Assembly (NCBI GenBank): GCA_032622095.1
Contig: CP136061.1
Coordinates: 47,311,797-47,375,796 of the forward strand
Source: Siphonodentalium dalli
Lineage: Eukaryota > Mollusca > Scaphopoda > Gadilida > Siphonodentaliidae
Direction: 5' to 3'
Length of the DNA: 64,000 nt
Part shown: positions 56,777 through 64,000 of the stretch, piece after piece
How positions within the stretch are numbered: position 1 is the stretch's first letter
How the letters are laid out: the number at the start of each line of letters is the position of its first letter
Program-made: the position numbers and the translations under genes
Notes under the pieces: model-generated
Told to the model about the DNA's origin: nothing
What the model saw: the letters and a program-made list of their open reading frames with translations, nothing else
The model's database searches: none

Positions 56777-57438
56777 CCCTTCCATGACTGGAGCTTCCTG
56801 AAATTTTGAGAAAAATCTGTGCCAATGCATTCTCTTACATAGTCTCCCATAGGGAACCTCACATATATAAGAGAATGCATTGACCTAACAATATATACCT
56901 TGATCTTGTACTTAAGCCAGTGAATTATCTTATATTTGCGAGGCTCCGTGGACTTGCATATATGTGACCCGCCATATCAAATCCAGTCGGAAGTCGGGAT
57001 TTTTTTACCCTGTGCCAATGCATTCTCTTATATATGCGGGTCGCCTCGCATATATAAGAGAATGCATTGGCTTAACAATTTTTTATCATGTTTTTTAAAT
57101 AAATGTTTCTTACAATTTTTAGGACATAAAATAAAAAAACATCCATTACCCTGCAGGGAGCCCAACACATATATAGAAGCACATGGAAGAGTGTCGTCTG
57201 CTCATGTTTGTCTGGGGCTCTGTATGGATGAAAATATTGTAAAAAATTGTTAGGCCAATGCATTCTCTTATATATGCGAGGCGACCTATGGTCGACTCGC
57301 ATATATAAGAGAATGCATTGGCACAGGGTAAAAAAATCCCGACTTCCGACTGGATTTGATATGGCGGGTCACATATAAGACAATGCACTTTCAGAGGATC
57401 ATAAATTTTGTACTAGCGCCGCTCGAGTCATGAAAGGG
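56777..57438. mobile_element. Type B hairpin MITE containing a nested MITE
   Basis: Ends CCCTTCCATGACTGGAGC and 'cgagtcatgaaaggg'. The second hairpin is split at its 'gcatatataag' stem by the element at 56963-57373. Confidence 0.8.
56963..57373. mobile_element. Nested hairpin MITE with TA duplication
   Basis: Long perfect terminal repeats beginning TGTGACCCGCCATATCAAAT, about 50 bases each side, ending in CACAGGGT-type sequence next to hairpins similar to type A ('ggcgacctatggtcgactcg'). It interrupts a type B hairpin. Comparing with intact type B copies gives a TA duplication, as for Tc1/mariner elements. Confidence 0.85.
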
Positions 57439-58100
57439 TAAAGGAATGTAAGATAAAAGGTCGCCAACCATGTGTCCCCCGAAAAGGTGGCTTTTTAGTA
57501 AGGATATCTTTTTTTTGAGAATTATTTTAATATTTTCTTTTAGAATGGGTAAACCATCATCAATGTGATCAGACTCTGGTTTACCCAGCAAAAGCACAAA
57601 TTTTAGAACTAAAAGCTACACTTTATAGACTAGAATCCTCCATATGTAAATGGCCATTAACCAGGGAAGTGGGACAGAGAAGGGCAGCTGCCCTCCACCA
57701 AGGAGTACACATGGGGTACGGAGTACCATTCTAAGCTTTATAGAATAGCCAGAAAAACCTGATAAATTATCAGAATCAGGATGGTTATATGGCCCTGAGA
57801 GCAAATATATTAATTAATTAATAGCTTAATGTCTAAGGGAACTACTCGTCAATGAGTATTTAGTAAAACCGGTTAAAGCCCTATTCGCACATATTGCACA
57901 CCATTTGCAAAGACACTGAAATGATTTTTTTGATAATCATCGAACATCATAAAACAAAATACTTTTTTAAGATTGCTTTTAATGAATCTTTAATAAAAGG
58001 AGATGTGATCATGGTTACATTGTATGCTAAAAACAAAATAGATGACTAAAGTCTTTAAATGGACCCAAGGCACTCGCAGTGGGTAATTGTGCAAAAAATA
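57439..58100. other. No gene recognised
   Basis: A short inverted pair, 'gggtaaaccat' and 'tggtttaccca', lies at 57546-57590. Otherwise AT-rich and unassigned. Confidence 0.45.
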
Positions 58101-58104
58101 TTAA

Positions 58105-58579
58105 AGGCCCACTTAATTTTTGAACCCACAAATTACATTATATAAAATATATGCCATATTATATAACAATTGAAAGAGGAAGCTCCAAAACATTGTATTA
58201 TCAACTTATCTGGTGTAATAAACTGTGGAGATGTTGTTTTTGTTGAGTTGCCAACGCTTTCTGTCATCTGGATTGCAGTAAAAAGCAGCATTATTTTCAA
58301 TGCAGGGGGAATAACACTAAATATTAAAGATAGAGTTCTTCCCCTTCCTTTGAAAAAGCTTGAATTATGTTGCATTCTGGGTGGCAAAGGGGGGGGGGAG
58401 TGATTCTATGATTTCAGCAGTTTTCTATTTCTCTGTGGGCATCTTCTAAGACACAGATGTTTCAAATAGTGATGAATAATAGTATTTTAATCATATTTTA
58501 TGGCATAGATTGTTATTAAAACCGTATATCAAGTCACTATAAAAAAAAATAATCGGCGACTCGAAAATTAAGTGGGCCT
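58105..58579. mobile_element. TTAA-flanked MITE, AGGCCCACTTAATTTT ends
   Basis: Perfect terminal repeats AGGCCCACTTAATTTT and AAAATTAAGTGGGCCT, flanked by TTAA at 58101-58104 and 58580-58583. No ORF of note. A diverged partial copy is at 4279-4545 ('attacattatataaaatata'). Confidence 0.88.
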
Positions 58580-58860
58580 TTAAAGTCTAAAACATCAGCA
58601 CTAAGAAGAACATGAAGAAATAGATGAAATTTGTTCTTATTTTCATCATTATTAACTCTTTGTTAATGAAATTTCATGTTGAAACCATTGTTATGTAAAC
58701 AAAACTGTTACAGTGATTTGTCAACAAACATTGCTAATCATGCAGTAAATTTCAGAATATTTTTTCAATGTTCATCATCAATTTGTATTAAACTGCAGTT
58801 ATAATAATGACAAAATAATGCAGGTAACATATTTATTAGTTAATACCTGTTCCTTTATAA

Positions 58861-59008
58861 AGTACAGTAATTCCCTAAGTAATCGACTCCTTTACACAGC
58901 AGAATTATGGGTAACTTTTCAGGATTTAGTCGGAAATATGGCTTGTTGCCATTCATCGGAAAGCTCTCTGCTGTGTTTAAGGAGTCCATTACTTAGGGCA
59001 TTACTGTA
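58861..59008. mobile_element. Deleted family P palindrome
   Basis: Left arm complete from 'gtacagtaattccc' to 'ggaaagctctc'. The right arm is mostly deleted and resumes at 'tgctgtgtttaaggagtcca'. It ends GGGCATTACTGTA. Confidence 0.85.
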
Positions 59009-59014
59009 TGTCAC

Positions 59015-59470
59015 TGTGGGCAAAGGTCCCTACTCGAGATTGCATCATTTAGGTTACAAAAGTGAGCAGATTTTGCGATAAACAATGAATTAATTACCCA
59101 TTGGAATTTCATAATTGTAAAGCTGAAGAGAAAAAATCGACTCACAAAAGTTGCCTAAATCGGGCAATCTCGAGCTGCGACCTTCAGATACTGTGAAATA
59201 CATTTTAAGGAACAGGTATTACTAAGAGATATATTACCTTCATTGTTTTTTAAATGTTAGATAGTTCCCTGTCAGAACATCAAAACGTTCCGAGCTTTTG
59301 AACTGGTGAAATATTATCTCTACAGGCGTAGCCAGAGTAGGGATTGATGGCATGATCTTCTATTGTTCTATTTTTCTGTCAATTACAGTCATTAAGGCAC
59401 ACTTGTATCTAGATCATGCCATGAATCTCTACTCTGGCTAACATTGAATTAATAACACAGGAGAAATTCC
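59015..59470. repeat. Two adjoining inverted repeats
   Basis: First: 'actcgagattgcatcattta' near 59032 pairs with 'taaatcgggcaatctcgagc' near 59155. Second: 'tagccagagtagggattgat' at about 59330 pairs with 'gaatctctactctggcta' at about 59424. Phrases of both recur, diverged, at 59460-59710. These look like MITEs of one family in tandem. Confidence 0.7.
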
Positions 59471-59879
59471 ATAATTGTAAGTGACGCAAAGCAAAATCTC
59501 TCACAAAGTCAGTTAAATTTAGAGTTGAGACCTTCGCCTAGAGTGAATTACATTATTAAGGAACACATAATAACTAAGAAATATATTCCTCACTTTATTT
59601 TTATGAATATAAGGTTCCCTGTCAAAACTTCAAAAAGTTCCCAGGTTTTGTACTAGCAGAATATGATCTCTATGGGCGTTAGCCATAGCAGAGATTCATG
59701 GCAAGATCTAACTTGGCTCATTTTATGCTTCATATTATACAATTAGACACAGAGAATACAGAAACATTCCAGCAGTGAATATTTGTCAACAATTAGCTGA
59801 GAATTTATTTGTGAACTATAATTTTCAGTACTTGTGAGATTGCGGAATATGAGGTATGTATGCTGCTCGTCTGGTCGAG

Positions 59880-60690
59880 TTGTGGTAGTATAAGGAAATG
59901 TGTTCTTGTGTAGAAGCCATAAACCAAATTTACTATAAGTTGGATAATCCGGCCTAAAACAAGTCTTCTCGGTTCACAACAGCTTGGGATATCAGTTGAG
60001 ATGATGCTGTTTTGGACCGAGTTCGATCCCATTACTATTCTATAATGGACTTTACGCCCAGAATCGTGGACGGGAGTTATCTTGCTTGTATGTCTTTGGA
60101 TTAGGTAAAATAGAAGCTTTGCATATATGAACATAGAGGTCAGACTTATGGGAGGCCAAATTCACATTTAATAACCAATTACGCTTAAGCTTAATTGTTT
60201 ATTAAATGTGAATTTGGCCTCCCATACAGACTTTCCCAAGCATAATTATATGAAACATGTATATATCAGAGGTCCGTTAAATGTCAAAGAAACAAGATTC
60301 ATAAGTAAACAAAGCCTTGTTTTCCATAGAATTTTGATTTGTCGCACTATCAGAAAATGATCGTATCATCATCTATACCTTTTTCTATCATGGTAAATGA
60401 TATATCATTTTGAAGACATTTTATTCATAGACATGTCAGATGATTAATCTCATTTAGGGTTTACATGAATACCTGGGCACCACATGTACATGCTGTACAT
60501 CTGTTGAATGAAAGTACGTTATAGAAGAGCAACGGGGCGGTATTCGATCCAAAACAGCATCAACCCAATCGATATTCCAAGTTGTTTTGAACTAAGAAGA
60601 CTTGGTCTAAGCCCGGCCATGGAATTCATCAAAGATATTCGTGAGTAGAAGCCATAAAATAAATTTGAACAAACTTCAAATAACTTTGTT
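59880..60690. repeat. Inverted pair of a coding-like repeat
   Basis: A segment of about 130 bases at 59895-60030 (- strand) and its counterpart at 60535-60670 (+ strand) encode similar peptides: SVQNSIISTDIPSCCEPRRL against SIQNSINPIDIPSCFELRRL. Similarity at the protein level suggests fragments of a former transposon ORF. I do not recognise the family. Confidence 0.5.
60148..60225. repeat. Small perfect inverted repeat
   Basis: ATGGGAGGCCAAATTCACAT and its exact complement, 28-base arms around a loop near 60173-60196. It lies in the loop between the two coding-like repeats. Confidence 0.85.
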
Positions 60691-61157
60691 GGATTTATAG
60701 TACTCACCAGCACTATTTAGAATATATCGCAAATTAGTCACCCGAAAAACAAGTGGCATTCTGTTATAAAATGTGGTCAGAACTGCATTTGTTCTTTTTA
60801 TATGTTCTATATTGGGATGAAATTATAAAAAACAAATATAAAAGAAAGTGTATAAAAATAAATTTATCGCATCCAACTTTACTCAGGTCTCATTCAAAGA
60901 ATAATTTAATTAATGTTATAAGTTCTCAAATTGGAACCGATCTTCTATCTTCTTAGAATACCAGCATATGTGGAGAACCCTAAACAGAAAGATATTGGAC
61001 CTGGAACACAACACAAAATCTTTACAAAAGTATGGTGAATTATATATAATTTCAGTAAAATATAAAAAAAACAATGGAAAATATTCACCATGTGGTATGT
61101 TGTGATGTTCACTCTGTACATGTAATTTAAAAACATCTCATCACAAAGCTCATTTAA

Positions 61158-61581
61158 GACCCTTCCACATGATGGTTGGCGCGTGTCCCATGCATACCGC
61201 ATGGCAAAAGCGTCTTTGATGTTTTTTGCTACGACAGCATATATGGTGGCAACCTGTATATTTTCGTTGCGACTCCGGGGTATTTGTTATTCGCATATTT
61301 TTTTTTTAAATAACTGCATGGTGCAGCGATGCGCAATCACACAGTACAAAACTGACCTTGACAGAAAATTGTTGTGCTTCCAGTGTACCATCATTAAAAA
61401 AGTCGGAATCAGCTGAACAACAGCAGACGAATCGCGCAATTCCACACTGCCAGAATAGGACAGCAGAATTTCTGCAAATTTAGTTATTTGCCCGCGTTGT
61501 ATGCAAGCACTCATTGCCTACTGCATGTTCTAATTAGACGATTCACAAGCAACGCGTGGCAAATGCCATGTGGAAGGACCT
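61158..61581. mobile_element. TTAA-type MITE with CCTTCCACATG ends
   Basis: Left TTAA at 61154-61157 then GACCCTTCCACATG; right CATGTGGAAGGACCT then TTAA at 61582-61585. The inner terminal part 'ggttggcgcgtg' and 'acgcgtggcaaatgcc' also pairs. No transposase ORF. Confidence 0.75.
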
Positions 61582-61910
61582 TTAAATGATTGCAGACCTT
61601 GCATTGAACTTCACAATGAAAGAAGGAACAAACTGTGCTGGGTAGCTCCCAGGTTAAAAGCTCAGAGATTCTTTCAATTACATTACTCAAAACGGGCACT
61701 TTTCTATCTGATAGCAATCACATATAAAACTTGTCAACCAGATTTACATTTAATTCCTTCTAATGACACTCCCCACACGGCACATTCGTTTTGACGATTC
61801 TGCGACCAATTTCACGATTCTGCGGTTTGACAACCACGGTGCTACGGCAGTTTAACGATTCTGCGACCATATTATACGTGATATTTTATTTACTTAGATA
61901 CAGGAGCTTT
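61582..61910. other. No gene recognised
   Basis: Open frames at 61570-61794 without known motifs. 'cgattctgcg' occurs three times at 61795-61865. Confidence 0.45.
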
Positions 61911-63898
61911 TTACTGAATTGGGACGACAAAGTGGGCTTCTTCTCGTTTTCATTGTATAGAGTAGACTTTGCAGGTCAACCAGATTGACTCACGGAATAC
62001 ATACGGGGATGAGATCTATACATAAAATGAGTCACAATTGGCTCGGTCAAATCAGAACCATCAGATCAAACCACGAACCGATCGCTAAAAGTCATTTCTT
62101 GGGCTACAAGGGGACATTAGCAGTGCGAAAATTAACATCCAACATAAGCTTTGATAAGCATAAATGTAGGATTTGTCAAATTCGTACCTCAATTGACGCA
62201 ATATTCGATTAAACTCGACACAGAAATGCAGTAACAATGTCAACTATTTGGCAACGCCCCGGGTTCAACCATGACAACGACGATTGTGCGACTTGTTGAA
62301 CGGTAATTTTCATTTGTATACGACGTATATGACACTGATCGGGCAGCTTAGTTCTGCATTAAGCCCATGTATGCTGCATCAATGATGTTAGGCACCGTGC
62401 ATTCGTTGTAATGAACATATCATGGATTCAATGCAGTACAGTGTATATATTGATCCCACATGTGATGCCATAGAGACCAAGTCACATAAGAGATGCCCAC
62501 CTGTCATTAACCGAGCATTCTGACATTTGAACATGACCAAATGTTTTTTTCTGTATATTATCGATACTAGATCATTGTTATATTACCGGGAATTTGTTGA
62601 AAATAACGTACAGTACATCTTTAACGTAAGAATTTTAACAATTAAATATATAACTGGTATATATAGGGTCGATTTTCGACAGAAAAGGATATTCTATCAA
62701 AATTTATTTATTTGTGATTAAAATCTAGTTATCTAAAATATAATTCCTTCGCACAGTCAAGATTTGCCTCCAGATATGACATTTCTTATATTTATTTCCA
62801 CTCAACTTCCCACAATGTAAATTTTAACGCATTTGGGGGGGGGGGGGGAGTTATACATCGAGATGCGTATAGGCTATATTTTTATTATTTTGGCCACTTT
62901 CGGGACCCACCAACGAAGTGTTCTACTATTTAATTTTTTTGTATACATTTTTACTGCATGTTTTCTGGTATCATCCCTTTTTTTTTTTCTTTTTTTTTAA
63001 ATGTTGCTTATTATTTTCAGTTTCAGGTACCCACACCCGAAGAATTTTCGCTAATACTTTCCTACAAACACCTTTATAAACGTAAATCGACGGTCAATAT
63101 CTTTATGTGTAGGGTCAACCTGCGAATCAGAATATGATTAAATAGCTTATAACTCATGTTATGGTGAGTGGTGACATTTTCGAATGAAAAATCAACTTTC
63201 AAAAATTACAAAATCACTGGGTTCACTAAGAGGGAAGATGTTCAGGTAAGTTGTGCATTTGGTCATGTTCAAATGTCAGAATGCTCGGTTAGTGACTGCA
63301 ATGGTGGACATCTGTTATGTGACTTGGTCTCTATGGCATCACATGTGGTGATCAGTATATACACAGTACTGCATTGGATATCCATGATATGTTCATTACA
63401 ACGAATGCATGGTGCCTAACATCACCGATGCAGCATACATGAGCTTACTTGCAGAACTAAGCTGCCCGATCAGTGTCAGCTACGTCGCATACAAATGAAA
63501 ATAACCATTCAACGAGTCGAACAATCGTCGTTGTCATGGTCGAACCCGGGGCGTTGCCAAATAATTGACATTGTTACTGCATTTCTGTGTCGAGTTTAAT
63601 CGAATATTGCGTAATTGAGGTACGAATTTGACAAATCCTACATTTATGCTTATCAAAGCTTATGTTGGATGTTAATTTTCGCACTGCTAATGTCCCCTTG
63701 TAGCCCTTGAAATGACTTTTAGCGTTCGGTTCGTGGTTTGATCTGATGGTCCCCCATTTGACCGAGCCGATTGTGACTCATTTTATGTATAGATGTCATC
63801 CCCATATGTATTCCATGAGTCAACCTGGTGGACCTGCAAAGTCTACTCTATACAATGAAAACAAGAAGAAGCCCACTTTTATTGTCCCAATTCAGTAA
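61911..63898. mobile_element. Long inverted repeat, 633- and 643-bp arms, 712-bp spacer
   Basis: The left arm is 61911-62543 (starts 'ttactgaattgggacgac', ends 'gaacatgaccaaatg'). The right arm is 63256-63898, its complement with scattered substitutions and small indels. The spacer is AT-rich with a G-run at about 62837-62849. No transposase motif was seen. This could be a foldback-type transposon or a recent inverted duplication. Confidence 0.88.
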
Positions 63899-64000
63899 CA
63901 AGACAGTCAATGACTGTGGGGTCGCTCACCAGACTGCAAAGACTGATAAGACTGGGACTCTGGAGACCACAACAGTCAGAACTTTTCATAATCACTTTAA
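63899..64000 (-). repeat. Dispersed repeat at the window edge
   Basis: 'gtcgctcaccagactgcaaa ... gactctggagaccacaacag' is the complement of 5320-5420 and is also related to 25910-26010. The window cuts it. Confidence 0.8.

Overview
The window is AT-rich metazoan nuclear DNA. Exons are small, separated by long introns, and carry GT-AG splice signals. Interspersed repeats are very dense and include families I know from bivalve genomes, such as the 'agctcacctgagacgaagtctccggt' type and the 'catggccgccagcagccatcttgg' type (each split here only for reference; see entries). A marine bivalve, possibly a scallop, is the best guess. That rests on repeat style and protein resemblance, not on a search.

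Only three genes can be named. (1) 1746-6519, + strand: the last three coding exons of NUP37, a WD40 nucleoporin; its 5' part lies left of the window. (2) 17102-8456, - strand: MRPL23 (mitochondrial ribosomal protein L23/uL23m). Three exons are placed. The start exon and one short internal exon were not found. NUP37 and MRPL23 converge, with about 1.6 kb between their poly(A) signals. (3) 27668-36909, + strand: a six-exon gene for a 571-residue Bcl-2 family protein. It has a canonical BH3 motif, a BH2 motif and no membrane anchor, and most resembles BCL2L14/Bcl-G. A small terminal exon at 699-820 belongs to an unidentified transcript.

Most of the rest is mobile DNA, much of it hairpin-forming. 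I see: a hAT-like MITE family with palindromes inside its ends and 8-bp target duplications; two related families of paired hairpins flanked by TTAA (piggyBac-like); a 200-bp near-perfect palindrome family; a Tc1-like MITE with TA duplication; two further TTAA MITEs; tRNA-like and 5S-like SINE pieces; and a 7.1-kb giant inverted repeat (47801-54950) built of about 160-bp monomers in opposite orientation. The window ends in a long inverted repeat (61911-63898).

Layout: 1-1.7 kb repeat and orphan exon; 1.7-6.6 kb NUP37; 8.4-17.1 kb MRPL23 with MITEs in its introns; 17.1-27.6 kb SINEs and inverted repeats, possibly with the promoter region of one or both flanking genes; 27.7-36.9 kb the Bcl-2 gene; 37-47 kb MITEs; 47.8-55.4 kb giant inverted repeat; 55.9-64 kb nested MITEs and long inverted repeats. 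No protein-coding gene was recognised after 36909.
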